Shown here one piece after another: positions 8,333-16,670 of a DNA stretch of 64,000 nt. The position numbers and the translations under genes were made by a program. Positions within the stretch are counted from its first letter, which is position 1; each line of letters begins with the position of its first letter. The notes below the pieces were generated by a model, which ran no database searches, was not told the origin of the DNA, and was given only the letters and a program-made list of their open reading frames with translations. Origin of the DNA: Glaciecola sp. UBA2563 (GTDB lineage Bacteria > Pseudomonadota > Gammaproteobacteria > Enterobacterales > Alteromonadaceae); NCBI GenBank assembly GCA_002340325.1, contig DDLV01000032.1, positions 1 to 64,000 on the forward strand. Reading direction: 5' to 3'.

Positions 8333-9904
8333 TTATCTAACTAGGTCGTAGTTATAATCCGTTGTCTGCATTCCACGTGTTTCGTCATCTAGGCGCTCAA
8401 GGATGGCATTAACAATTGTTGTTAACATTTGCATGCCGCCTTCGTAACCAAGCGTAGTTTGACGGTGTAAATGGTGTCTATCAAAGATAGGGAAACCAAT
8501 ACGAATAAGTGGAACTTCATGCTCAAGACCTTTATACAACGTGTCACGTTGGATAAATTTGCCGTAGGAGTTACCGATCATGAAATCAGGCTTGTTAGTG
8601 AAAACGAGTGAACGCATGTGCCACAAGTCTTTACCAATATGCACTTCACAAGAATCAGCACACGGAGATTCAGCCAAGATAGCATCCATTGCTTTTTTCC
8701 AACGCTTGTTCGCGTTGTTACAAAGGATATGCGTAGGCTCTGCACCAAGTTCAAGTAAGAACTTAGCTAGACCCATGACAAAATCAGGGTCACCCCAAAG
8801 TGCAAATTTCTTACCGTGTAGCCAGGTATGAGAGTCAGTCAACATGTCGACGAAGCGACCACGTTCGATAGAAAGGCTCTCAGGAATTGGCTTACCAGTG
8901 ATTTCACTGACTTTCATAAGGAATTCATCAGTTGCTTCTAATCCCATTGGAAGTGGAAGTGCAGGTACTTCGTGTTTCCATGTGTTAGTAACGAATTTCT
9001 TCGTTTTAACTGACTGCCAAGGTTGCAATAAGAACGTAGTTTTTGCATTTGGCGCATCTTTGATTTCATCAAGAGACGTACCGCCAGAATACATTCTGAA
9101 CTCACCATCAGCAGGCGTATCAAGTACTTCTGAAGGGTCTGAAAGTAGGCTATAGTCTACGTCCATCTCTTCCATCATGCGCTTGATAACACGATAGTTA
9201 CCCAAGTAAGTTTCAAAGCCTGGTACGATGTTGATTTTTCCGTTGCTACCAACTTCCTTGTCTTCCATATGATTCAAAGTGAAGTATCGTGCGATACCTT
9301 CGAACATGTTGTCCCAACCCGTAGTGTGACTTCCCACGAAACTAGGCGTGTGAGCAAATGGCGTTGGGAACTCCTGAGGAATATGGCCTTCGTTTTTGGA
9401 GTTTGTGATGAATGCGTTTAAGTCATCACCGATAACTTCAGCCATACAGGTGGTTGAAACAGCGATCATTTCTGGTTGGTAAGTCGCCTTACAGTTTTCC
9501 AGGCCGTCTTTCATGTTCTTCTGACCACCGAATACCGCAGCGTCTTCTGTCATAGAGTCAGATACACAAGCTACTGGCTCTTTGAAGTGACGGTTGAAGT
9601 ATGTACGGAAGTAAGCAACACAACCCTGTGAACCGTGAACATAAGGCATTGTTTTTTCAAAACCTAATGAACACAAAACAGCGCCTAACGGCTGACATGC
9701 TTTTGCTGGGTTTACGGTCATCGCTTCACGTGCGAAGTTTAAATCTTTGTATTCTTCAGTGGTTGTCCACTCAAAAACTTCATCGATTTTCTCTTGCGAG
9801 TGTTTTTCCTCGTATCCATCTCGCTTGTTTTTAAGCATTTCCTTATATTCGTCCTGGCGAAATAAAGGATAGCTTTCTTTAATGTTGTTTACGTCTTGAC
9901 TCAT
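8333..9904 (-). CDS. nifK: Nitrogenase molybdenum-iron protein beta chain
   Basis: Beta subunit of dinitrogenase, 523 residues, the same length as the Azotobacter vinelandii protein. The P-cluster ligands Cys70 (KACQPLG), Cys95 (GSQGCVAY) and Cys153 (STTCMAEVIGDD) fall at the Azotobacter positions. With NifD it forms the alpha2beta2 tetramer that reduces N2 at FeMo-co. GTAGGAGAAGAG is the ribosome site. It lies 111 bp after nifD, with a strong hairpin in the gap. There is no sign of truncation. Confidence 0.99.
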   Translation of the reverse strand: MSQDVNNIKESYPLFRQDEYKEMLKNKRDGYEEKHSQEKIDEVFEWTTTEEYKDLNFAREAMTVNPAKACQPLGAVLCSLGFEKTMPYVHGSQGCVAYFRTYFNRHFKEPVACVSDSMTEDAAVFGGQKNMKDGLENCKATYQPEMIAVSTTCMAEVIGDDLNAFITNSKNEGHIPQEFPTPFAHTPSFVGSHTTGWDNMFEGIARYFTLNHMEDKEVGSNGKINIVPGFETYLGNYRVIKRMMEEMDVDYSLLSDPSEVLDTPADGEFRMYSGGTSLDEIKDAPNAKTTFLLQPWQSVKTKKFVTNTWKHEVPALPLPMGLEATDEFLMKVSEITGKPIPESLSIERGRFVDMLTDSHTWLHGKKFALWGDPDFVMGLAKFLLELGAEPTHILCNNANKRWKKAMDAILAESPCADSCEVHIGKDLWHMRSLVFTNKPDFMIGNSYGKFIQRDTLYKGLEHEVPLIRIGFPIFDRHHLHRQTTLGYEGGMQMLTTIVNAILERLDDETRGMQTTDYNYDLVR

Positions 9905-9950
9905 TTCTCTTCTCCTACCGTGCCACCAATCTGTGGACTACGGACATGGA

Positions 9951-10001
9951 CTTCATCGGGCAGTATCGGATCGCGTGAGACCAGATCACCTCCCGATGAA
10001 G
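9951..10001 (-). promoter_or_regulatory. Stem-loop in the nifD-nifK gap
   Basis: CTTCATCGGG (9951-9960) and CCCGATGAAG (9992-10001) form a perfect 10-bp stem around a 31-nt loop. The loop contains a further partly self-complementary stretch. It lies between the nifD stop and the nifK ribosome site and could set transcript stability or processing. Confidence 0.5.
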
Positions 10002-10015
10002 GCGTTTAATTACAA

Positions 10016-11503
10016 TTAAGAATTCGCTGCAACAGCGGCTTCTTCAGCTTTCTCTTCGGTTTTCTTCCAAGGGGCCTCTAATTTGTCCCAGCATGGATTG
10101 TTCAACGTCATATCCATGTCTTTCGCAAAAATAGCAAAACCATCAAATCCGTGATAAGGACCTGAATAATCCCAGCTATGCATCTGCCTGAAAGGCACAC
10201 CCATTTTCTGGAATATGTATTTTTCCTTGATTCCTGAACCGATAAGATCAGGCTTAACGCGTTTTACAAATTCTTCAAATTCGTAACCAGTAACGTCATC
10301 ATAAAGTAAGGTAGCGTTGCCCATTTCAGGTAAGGTTCTGTCATAGTCATCATTGTGACCAAACTCATAACCAGTACCAACGACTTCCATACCAAGGTCT
10401 TCATATGAACCAATTACGTGACGAGGTCTCAAACCACCGATGTAAAGCATGACGCGCTTGCCTTCTAAACGAGGACGATATTTTGCAATAACCGCATCCC
10501 ACTCTGGCTTGTATTTCGCGATAACTTCTTCACATTTAGCTTGAATAGTTTCGTCAAACTGTGCAGCGATAGCACGAAGTGATTCAACTGTTTTAGTCGG
10601 ACCAAAGAAGTTGTACTCCATCCAAGGAATACCGTACTTCTCTTCCATGTGACGAGAAATGTAGTTCATTGAACGATAGCAGTGAACTAGGTTCAATTTA
10701 ACTTTTGGCGTCAGTTCGATTTCTGAAATCGTGCCATCACCAGACCATTGAGCAACGACTCGAAGACCCATTTCTTCAAGTAGGATACGTGAAGACCAAG
10801 CATCACCACCGATGTTGTAGTCACCAATAATGGCAACGTCATAATCTGTGGTTTCAAAGCTATCGTCGTCATCTCGAGCGCCCAATACCCAGTCTCTCAC
10901 TGCATCGTTTGCAATGTGGTGACCTAGTGATTGAGAAACACCTCGGAATCCTTCACAGCGCACAGGAACAACTGTCTTGCCGTGTTCTTTGGTTTTCGCC
11001 TTCGCAACGGCTTCAATATCGTCTCCGATAAGTCCGATTGGACATTCAGATTGGATACTCACACCTTTGTTCAGTGGGAATAGTGTTTCGATTTCATCAA
11101 TCATTTTCGCAAGCTTTTTATCGCCACCGAAAACGATGTCTTTTTCTTGGAAGTCTGTTGTAAAGTTCATGGTAACGAACGTATTAACACCCGTTGTACC
11201 GATGTAATAGTTACGACGACCAGCACGTGAATACTGACCACAACCAACAGGACCGTGTGAAATATGGATCATATCTTTGATTGGTCCCCATACAACTCCT
11301 TTAGAGCCTGCATAAGCACAACCACGAATCGTCATCACACCAGGTAATGACTTTTTGTTAGATGTGATACATTTTTTACTTTGAGTCAATTCCGGATCGT
11401 TAGGCGTTAAGTGCTTTGCACGATCTTTCTTTGCTTTCTCTGGATATACTTCCAGGACTTCCGATATGAGGGCTTCTACCTCTTCGCGTGACATCTCTGA
11501 CAT
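10016..11503 (-). CDS. nifD: Nitrogenase molybdenum-iron protein alpha chain
   Basis: Alpha subunit of dinitrogenase, 495 residues. The P-cluster ligands Cys62, Cys88 and Cys154 and the FeMo-co ligands Cys275 (VHCYRSMNY) and His442 (QMHSWDYSGPYHG) are present at exactly the Azotobacter numbering. It is therefore a molybdenum nitrogenase and not a V- or Fe-only type. TAGGAGGC precedes the start. It is the second gene after nifH, with a 120-bp gap that contains a strong hairpin. Confidence 0.99.
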   Translation of the reverse strand: MSEMSREEVEALISEVLEVYPEKAKKDRAKHLTPNDPELTQSKKCITSNKKSLPGVMTIRGCAYAGSKGVVWGPIKDMIHISHGPVGCGQYSRAGRRNYYIGTTGVNTFVTMNFTTDFQEKDIVFGGDKKLAKMIDEIETLFPLNKGVSIQSECPIGLIGDDIEAVAKAKTKEHGKTVVPVRCEGFRGVSQSLGHHIANDAVRDWVLGARDDDDSFETTDYDVAIIGDYNIGGDAWSSRILLEEMGLRVVAQWSGDGTISEIELTPKVKLNLVHCYRSMNYISRHMEEKYGIPWMEYNFFGPTKTVESLRAIAAQFDETIQAKCEEVIAKYKPEWDAVIAKYRPRLEGKRVMLYIGGLRPRHVIGSYEDLGMEVVGTGYEFGHNDDYDRTLPEMGNATLLYDDVTGYEFEEFVKRVKPDLIGSGIKEKYIFQKMGVPFRQMHSWDYSGPYHGFDGFAIFAKDMDMTLNNPCWDKLEAPWKKTEEKAEEAAVAANS

Positions 11504-11537
11504 AATAAATGCCTCCTAAAATAAATGTTTGGGTAAT

Positions 11538-11566
11538 AGGTAAAGACAGAGATTTTGTCTTTACCT
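11538..11566 (-). promoter_or_regulatory. Stem-loop in the nifH-nifD gap
   Basis: AGGTAAAGACA and TGTCTTTACCT form a perfect 11-bp stem with a 7-nt loop. A nearby weaker hairpin (TCTCT/AGAGA) lies closer to the nifH stop. In other diazotrophs a hairpin here helps keep nifH mRNA more abundant than nifDK; that role here is inference. Confidence 0.55.
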
Positions 11567-11623
11567 AGCTAGGCCAATTCGCCTGCCCCGCCGCTTCTCT
11601 AGTAAGCAAGAGATTTTTTTCGG

Positions 11624-12499
11624 TTAGGCTAGATCTGACGCAGTCTTACCGATGATGCTTTCGTCTTCTTCTTCCATGATGCCGAAGTCCATAAGTAGGT
11701 CTTCAAGCTGGTCCATAGAGATAGGAGTAGGAACAACAAGCAATTCGTTATCGATGATTTTGTTTGCAAGTGCACGATATTCGTCAGCTTGCTTAGCAGC
11801 AGGATCATATTCGATAACCGTCATTCTTCTGATTTCTGCACGCTGTACCACGTTGTCACGAGGGATGAAGTGAATCATCTGCGTACCTAATTGAGCAGCA
11901 AGTGCCATGATTAGCTCGTCTTCGCGGTCAGTGTTACGTGAGTTACAGATAAGTCCAGCTAGTCTTACACCGCCAGAGTTTGCATATTTCACGATACCTT
12001 TAGAGATGTTGTTAGCAGCATACATCGCCATCATCTCACCAGAACAAACGATGTAGATTTCTTGTGCTTTGTTTTCACGGATAGGCATCGCGAAACCACC
12101 ACATACAACGTCACCAAGTACGTCATAAAATACGAAGTCAAGATCGTCTTCGTATGCACCTTCTTCTTCTAAGAAGTTGATAGCAGTGATAACACCACGA
12201 CCGGCACATCCAACACCTGGCTCTGGACCACCAGACTCAACGCACTTAACGTCGCCGTAGCCGATTTTTAATACATCTTCTAATTCAAGATCTTCAACTG
12301 TTCCTGCTTCAGCCGCCATTTCCATGATGGTGTTTTGAGCTTTTGAGTGAAGGATTAGACGAGTTGAGTCCGCTTTAGGGTCACAACCAACAATCATCAC
12401 TTTTTTGCCAGCTTCTGCTAAAGCAGCTACCAAGTTTTGAGTAGTAGTGGATTTACCGATACCACCTTTCCCGTATATTGCACATTGACGCATAGCCAT
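11624..12499 (-). CDS. nifH: Nitrogenase iron protein
   Basis: Dinitrogenase reductase, 291 residues. It has the P-loop GKGGIGKS (residues 10-17), the 4Fe-4S ligands Cys98 (GVGCAGRG) and Cys133 (GDVVCGGFAMP), and Arg101, the residue ADP-ribosylated by DraT in organisms that have it. It supplies electrons to NifDK with ATP hydrolysis. AAAGGAG precedes the ATG. It is the first gene of the operon, behind a sigma-54 promoter and NifA-type sites. Confidence 0.99.
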   Translation of the reverse strand: MAMRQCAIYGKGGIGKSTTTQNLVAALAEAGKKVMIVGCDPKADSTRLILHSKAQNTIMEMAAEAGTVEDLELEDVLKIGYGDVKCVESGGPEPGVGCAGRGVITAINFLEEEGAYEDDLDFVFYDVLGDVVCGGFAMPIRENKAQEIYIVCSGEMMAMYAANNISKGIVKYANSGGVRLAGLICNSRNTDREDELIMALAAQLGTQMIHFIPRDNVVQRAEIRRMTVIEYDPAAKQADEYRALANKIIDNELLVVPTPISMDQLEDLLMDFGIMEEEDESIIGKTASDLA

Positions 12500-12601
12500 T
12501 TTGACATCTCCTTTAATAAGTTTTGTCTTGTCCTAGATATTCGCAAATTCGCTTGTTGGACATGTTCACTTGCAACACTAGCAAGTAGGCAGTTTCACTA
12601 G

Positions 12602-12617
12602 AGCAGTCTTTGTGCCA
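12602..12617 (-). promoter_or_regulatory. Sigma-54 (-24/-12) promoter of nifH
   Basis: Read on the minus strand the site is TGGCACAAAGACTGCT. The consensus is TGGCAC-N5-TTGCA, so the -24 GG and -12 GC dinucleotides and their spacing are exact, with one change in the -12 box. Transcription should start near 12590, about 90 bp before the nifH ATG. Confidence 0.85.
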
Positions 12618-12675
12618 CAGGCCGGAATTTTAGTTAAGTGATTGAAATATATATAGATGTATACAGGGTGAATTT

Positions 12676-12701
12676 TGTGTTGTTATGTACACTACACGAC
12701 A
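12676..12701. promoter_or_regulatory. Cluster of three overlapping NifA sites (TGT-N10-ACA)
   Basis: Three perfect TGT-N10-ACA motifs overlap at exactly 5-bp steps: 12676-12691, 12681-12696 and 12686-12701. They lie about 60-85 bp upstream of the -24 element, the usual distance for a NifA upstream activator sequence. Because the motif is palindromic it reads the same on both strands. Confidence 0.8.
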
Positions 12702-12832
12702 ATTTTTGGAGATTGTTGTATCAATAGTGACTTTACTACAATGCGTTTTGTGAGAGTTGGCATGCTGTTTCCTGCGTCAAAACAGCCAGTTTTGCAGATT
12801 TGTAAACGGTATATTTAATGATATATCAACGT

Positions 12833-13615
12833 TTAGGTAAGCGACTTTTTGTGCTGTAACGCTAAATTCAATTGCGAGAAATATTGTGCCAAATGCGACC
12901 AGATGACATCGCATTCAGTTTTGTCTGGATAAAGTCCCTGCTTTGCCTCTTCCGACTTCATAGTACCCGCTGCCAAAAAGTGGTTTTTAATTCGATGGCG
13001 TTGCACACAGGCTTCAAACGCTCGGGCGGTTAACTCCTCAGGTTTGGCGTAATAAAACGAATTTTGTTTTTTATCTTGACTGATACTCGTCTTAACAAGC
13101 CTGCTCGGTTCGTTTTCTCTTAAAAAGATGCAAGCAAATACACTTGCTAGCGACTGATTTAAGGGGTGGTCCTCCAGCTTTGCTTTGCTGTTAAGCCAGA
13201 AAGCAGAAGCGAAGGTGTTTAGCTGCTTTGTTTTGAACATTTTGTTGCTGATGTAATGATCAAACCCATGCCACCACTCATGCGCAAGTGCACCACCCCC
13301 TGCACGTTTGGCCAAGCTTAGCATTCGCTCTGAAGGTGAATAGTGTGCTTTTGTGTATCGGTTACCACCAGTACCATAAGCGATGGATAACTCTCCGCGC
13401 AATGAAATTATGTCGCTAGACACTTGCAGAATATCAGCCAAGTCGCAAAGTGCATCGAAGAACAAATTCGCAGCTAGCTGTTGCTCTTTTGGCTTAACCC
13501 AATTTCCAACTTTCGCGGTTTTAAAACCAAAATACTTAACAATATCAGCAAAGGACACATCAGCGCCATCTCTATGGCTTTCACCATTTCTATAGTAATT
13601 TGGTAATGGACTCAT
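12833..13615 (-). CDS. Stand-alone LPD1 / CLCA_X-like zinc metallopeptidase
   Basis: A 260-residue predicted zincin. HEWWH at residues 112-116 is the zinc-binding HExxH motif; the likely third ligand is a glutamate in EELTARAFEA near residues 193-201. The surrounding sequence (FGFKTAKVGNWV, FDALCDLADIL, ISLRGELSIAYG, GGGALAHEWWHGFDHY) resembles LPD1. LPD1 is the large polyvalent protein-associated domain otherwise found inside giant phage and conjugative-element proteins. Here it is a free chromosomal protein without a signal peptide. Substrate unknown. It lies directly upstream of the nif control region, same strand, 333 bp away, so it is probably not co-transcribed. Confidence 0.72.
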   Translation of the reverse strand: MSPLPNYYRNGESHRDGADVSFADIVKYFGFKTAKVGNWVKPKEQQLAANLFFDALCDLADILQVSSDIISLRGELSIAYGTGGNRYTKAHYSPSERMLSLAKRAGGGALAHEWWHGFDHYISNKMFKTKQLNTFASAFWLNSKAKLEDHPLNQSLASVFACIFLRENEPSRLVKTSISQDKKQNSFYYAKPEELTARAFEACVQRHRIKNHFLAAGTMKSEEAKQGLYPDKTECDVIWSHLAQYFSQLNLALQHKKSLT

Positions 13616-13694
13616 CAGGTACTAATCACCGCGACGACGTTCTAGAAATAGGCTTTTCAGAGAAGGTCATATCCGAATACAGAGGTTTACAGGT

Positions 13695-14816
13695 CTACGC
13701 TGTTTTTCCAACGATAACACGCTTTAAAGGGGTTTTCAGTACCAGTACGAAATAGCTAAATGCAATAATGGGCAGTGAAAACATAAGCGTTAATAAGTAT
13801 TTTATAAAGCTAGGCAAGTCTAACACAGATACTATACCTCCAGCGGCTACGACAATCGGAAAGTGAATCAAATATACCCAGTACGATGCTTTACTGAATT
13901 CATCTCCTATTCGCGTTGGTTTGCTCAAATGAAGATGGAACCACCCTATCAATGCGATTGTCATGCACATGCCGACAATACCGTTGGTGGTGCCCGCGAC
14001 AATGCCCATGAAAACATCAATATTGTGTTCATCGAACAATCGCGCTCTACTCGCCCAAATGCAAAGTGGCGTAGTGACCAAAGCAACGGCAAAACTCATC
14101 AGCCACCTACGCTTAAAGACGTCAATAATGGTCTGGTAATGGTAGGTAAGCCAACCCAATATAAAATATCCCAATAACGTTATTTGCATTGACCAGTGTG
14201 TTCCCCTGCCGGTGTCTAAAATATACGATGGCACTGTGCCAATGCAGGCGATAAGCACAAGGATCAAAATGCAATTATCACTTTTCAGACAACGCGCGAC
14301 ATTTGAAGACAACTTACTTGTTAACTGTGAGACGTTCAACATCCATAAACCAGCACACGAAATGGCTGTGAATACCAGTAAAGATATCAAAAACCAAAGG
14401 TGATATACCTTGCCCCACCTAAGCCATTCTCCAGTTAAAAAAATAGACAAGCCCGCTCCTATCGAGTCAAATTCGACAACGCCTGCGGAAAAGTGATAAG
14501 CGCCTCGCATCAGAGGAGAAATACAAATATACGCAACCAGTAGCGGCAGGAAAATTCGCGTGAATCGATTTTTCCACAAACTACCTGTTCCCTTTTTCTC
14601 GAAGATTAGGGCAGAGGCAAAACCGGCCGTGACGAAAAAAGCTTGCATGGCAAACGCATAAAGAAATACGCCAGCGTAGTCAAAACTGACATGTGCACTA
14701 GGATCATTAAATGCTCTAGGCACGGTAACATAAGGCAACAATGGGTGACCCAACATCACAACGAACATCATACTAGTGCGTAAATGGTCAATCGCGTGAT
14801 AGCGATTTTTGTTCAT
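13695..14816 (-). CDS. Acyltransferase family 3 membrane protein
   Basis: A 373-residue protein with about ten hydrophobic segments and the acyltransferase-3 opening RYHAIDHLRTSMMFVVMLGH. The His in that first segment is the likely catalytic residue. FFVTAGFASALIF and RIFLPLLVAY also fit the family, including OpgC-like and glucan-modifying members. It probably transfers acyl groups to an extracytoplasmic sugar or lipid; the substrate cannot be read from sequence. AAAGGTGG precedes the ATG. Single gene, convergent to nothing. Confidence 0.85.
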   Translation of the reverse strand: MNKNRYHAIDHLRTSMMFVVMLGHPLLPYVTVPRAFNDPSAHVSFDYAGVFLYAFAMQAFFVTAGFASALIFEKKGTGSLWKNRFTRIFLPLLVAYICISPLMRGAYHFSAGVVEFDSIGAGLSIFLTGEWLRWGKVYHLWFLISLLVFTAISCAGLWMLNVSQLTSKLSSNVARCLKSDNCILILVLIACIGTVPSYILDTGRGTHWSMQITLLGYFILGWLTYHYQTIIDVFKRRWLMSFAVALVTTPLCIWASRARLFDEHNIDVFMGIVAGTTNGIVGMCMTIALIGWFHLHLSKPTRIGDEFSKASYWVYLIHFPIVVAAGGIVSVLDLPSFIKYLLTLMFSLPIIAFSYFVLVLKTPLKRVIVGKTA

Positions 14817-14999
14817 TATCCACCTTTACCTGTTAGCTTGAATACGTCTGTCAGAATGTATACTTGATTAGAGTTTTTATAGTCTTTAAATCAAATAAGA
14901 AAGATCCTGAATCAGTGTTTTAATAGTAACGACTTTATATTGGTCAGTATCGGCACTATAGACAGACACTTTGAAAAATGATCAAACGGGTAGAACGAA

Positions 15000-15632
15000 A
15001 TGAAAACTGCGAGAAGAAATGTCTTGAAAGCAGGGCTTACTGCGCCCTTCGTTGTTAGCGCGGCAAGCGCTTCGGAATTACTACCAACACCTCCGGAAGT
15101 GGAAGGTCCCTTTTACCCTACAATTGCACAAAAAGATAAAGATTTCGATCTTACTCGAGTGCAAGGCCAACAAAGCACTGCATCAGGAGAAGTGCTAGAA
15201 GTACATGGTAAGGTAGTCGACCAACAGGGCAATCCCATTGAAGATGCAAGTGTTGATTTATGGCAAGCCAATACATATGGTCGTTATCGTCATCCAGCTG
15301 ATACAAGCGAGGGCAAGTTAGATCAGGCTTTCCAAGGTTGGGCGATCGTACCGTCAGCCAGTGATGGTACGTTTCGCTTTAAAACAGTAAAACCTGGTGC
15401 GTACAAAGTTGCTAAAGATTGGTCTCGTCCGCCACATATACATTTTAAAGTAAGCAAACGAGGATATCGTGAAATCACGACGCAGATGTACTTTCCGGAT
15501 GAGCCGTTGAACGATATTGATAGACTACTTCTCAGGCACAATAAAGAAGCCCGTAGGGCAATGATCTCAACACTTGTGGGCAATACTGCAATACCAATTT
15601 ATCGCTATCAAGTCGTACTTGAACGGGTTTAG
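15000..15632 (+). CDS. Exported intradiol ring-cleavage dioxygenase-like protein
   Basis: A 210-residue protein of the protocatechuate 3,4-dioxygenase/catechol 1,2-dioxygenase fold. It has an N-terminal Tat-like signal (TARRNVLKAG). The core shows VEGPFYP, DASVDLWQANTYGRYRHP (first Tyr iron ligand), and PPHIHFKVSKRGYREITTQMYF (His ligands). Family members use non-haem Fe(III) to cleave catechols between the hydroxyls; exported single-gene versions are common in marine bacteria and their substrates are mostly unknown. No aromatic-degradation genes flank it. The ribosome site before the ATG is weak. Confidence 0.85.
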   Translation: MKTARRNVLKAGLTAPFVVSAASASELLPTPPEVEGPFYPTIAQKDKDFDLTRVQGQQSTASGEVLEVHGKVVDQQGNPIEDASVDLWQANTYGRYRHPADTSEGKLDQAFQGWAIVPSASDGTFRFKTVKPGAYKVAKDWSRPPHIHFKVSKRGYREITTQMYFPDEPLNDIDRLLLRHNKEARRAMISTLVGNTAIPIYRYQVVLERV

Positions 15633-15839
15633 CTTAAATTGCGCTTTTGCACCTCAATTCTGACAAGTTTGATATAAAGCAAAAGATTTTTGCGTTTTTG
15701 CATAGCATAAGTCGCAATAACTCCTAGACTTAACATAAGAACTCGTGTCCATATTCTCTACTAATCGCTCTCAATTCGTTTCTTCGAATGATGTTTTTCT
15801 GCTTTTAGATATTCTCCGGGCAAACAAATAGGAAAAACA

Positions 15840-16037
15840 GTGACCAACATAGTGAAGTTTTTGCCAAGAGCTCAGCGCAAACAACGCGAACTCGTAAATG
15901 CTCGCGTAGACAAAATTGTTGATGAGTCAAAACGCATGACGCAACTTTCAAACAGCTTTGCTCATCGTGCTAAGCTGATAAGTAGACAGCAACAAAGCTT
16001 TAGCCTATTGTTGGTTAAAGCTTGTAACCTAGAATAA
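15840..16037 (+). CDS. Small basic hypothetical protein
   Basis: A 65-residue basic protein (MTNIVKFLPRAQRKQRELVNARVDKIVDESKRM...) with GTG start. AGGAAAA lies at good spacing upstream, which supports real translation. It looks helical and soluble. I do not recognise a family. It lies between the dioxygenase and the convergent redoxin gene. Confidence 0.5.
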   Translation: MTNIVKFLPRAQRKQRELVNARVDKIVDESKRMTQLSNSFAHRAKLISRQQQSFSLLLVKACNLE

Positions 16038-16064
16038 GTTAAGTCGTTTAATCAAGCTGCAGCG

Positions 16065-16670
16065 CTAGCTTTTATACTTAATTGAACAACCGTATGGTGG
16101 CGTAAGTGTCTTCTCTGGTGAGTTACCCGCCATCAATGCCTTCATGCCTTCGACAACATAGTTAACGGCTTTAGGGATATCAGTTGGATTAGCGGACTTT
16201 ATGCTGTCTATCGCACCGGCATAGCGTAAATCGCCCTCTGGATCAATGATATACATGTGAGGTGTTGTTTTCGCTTGATACATTTTGCCGACCGTCCCTT
16301 CCGGATCAAACAAAACATGTTTAGGTGCAGCTTCTCTCGTTTCTGTCAGCTCATTTGCTTCATCGGCAGTGACATACCCCTGTTTTCCTGGTGCAGATGA
16401 TATAATGGATAACCAGACGACTTCCTCATCGCCGTAGTCTCGCTGCATGTCTTGCATATTATCACTGCCATAGTGCTTTACAACGTAAGGGCAAAGGTGA
16501 TTGGTCCATTCTAGAATTACATACTTACCTTTATAATCATCTAAAGAGACGGTTTCTCCCATACTGTTTTGCAATGTGAAGGTGGGTGCTGCTTCTTCAA
16601 TTTTTGCAGCAAATGCACTGACCGATAGCATCGCTGCAGTGCCTAATAACAAAAGACGTCTAATTAACAT
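16065..16670 (-). CDS. Exported thioredoxin/redoxin-family protein
   Basis: A secreted redoxin with signal peptide MLIRRLLLLGTAAMLSVSAFA. It has the peroxiredoxin-like active-site region EWTNHLCPYVVKHYGS, a single Cys in CPYV rather than CxxC. TTPHMYIIDPEG carries the cis-Pro, and the C-terminus PPYGCSIKY has a second conserved Cys. The Cys pair suggests a periplasmic peroxidase or thiol reductase. I chose ATG 16670, which has GAGGAG upstream. It overlaps the end of the DsbD-like gene by 11 bp, so it is coupled to the reductase that probably supplies its electrons. Confidence 0.85.
   Translation of the reverse strand: MLIRRLLLLGTAAMLSVSAFAAKIEEAAPTFTLQNSMGETVSLDDYKGKYVILEWTNHLCPYVVKHYGSDNMQDMQRDYGDEEVVWLSIISSAPGKQGYVTADEANELTETREAAPKHVLFDPEGTVGKMYQAKTTPHMYIIDPEGDLRYAGAIDSIKSANPTDIPKAVNYVVEGMKALMAGNSPEKTLTPPYGCSIKYKS

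Larger units (their letters stand above)
12500..12832. other. nifH upstream regulatory region
   Basis: A 333-bp gene-free stretch between nifH and the LPD1-like gene. It contains the sigma-54 promoter and NifA-site cluster listed separately, and an AT-rich bend-prone stretch between them (about 12640-12662). A short hairpin (CAAAAC/GTTTTG, 12778-12794) is probably linked to the end of the upstream gene. I could not identify a convincing IHF site. Confidence 0.7.
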
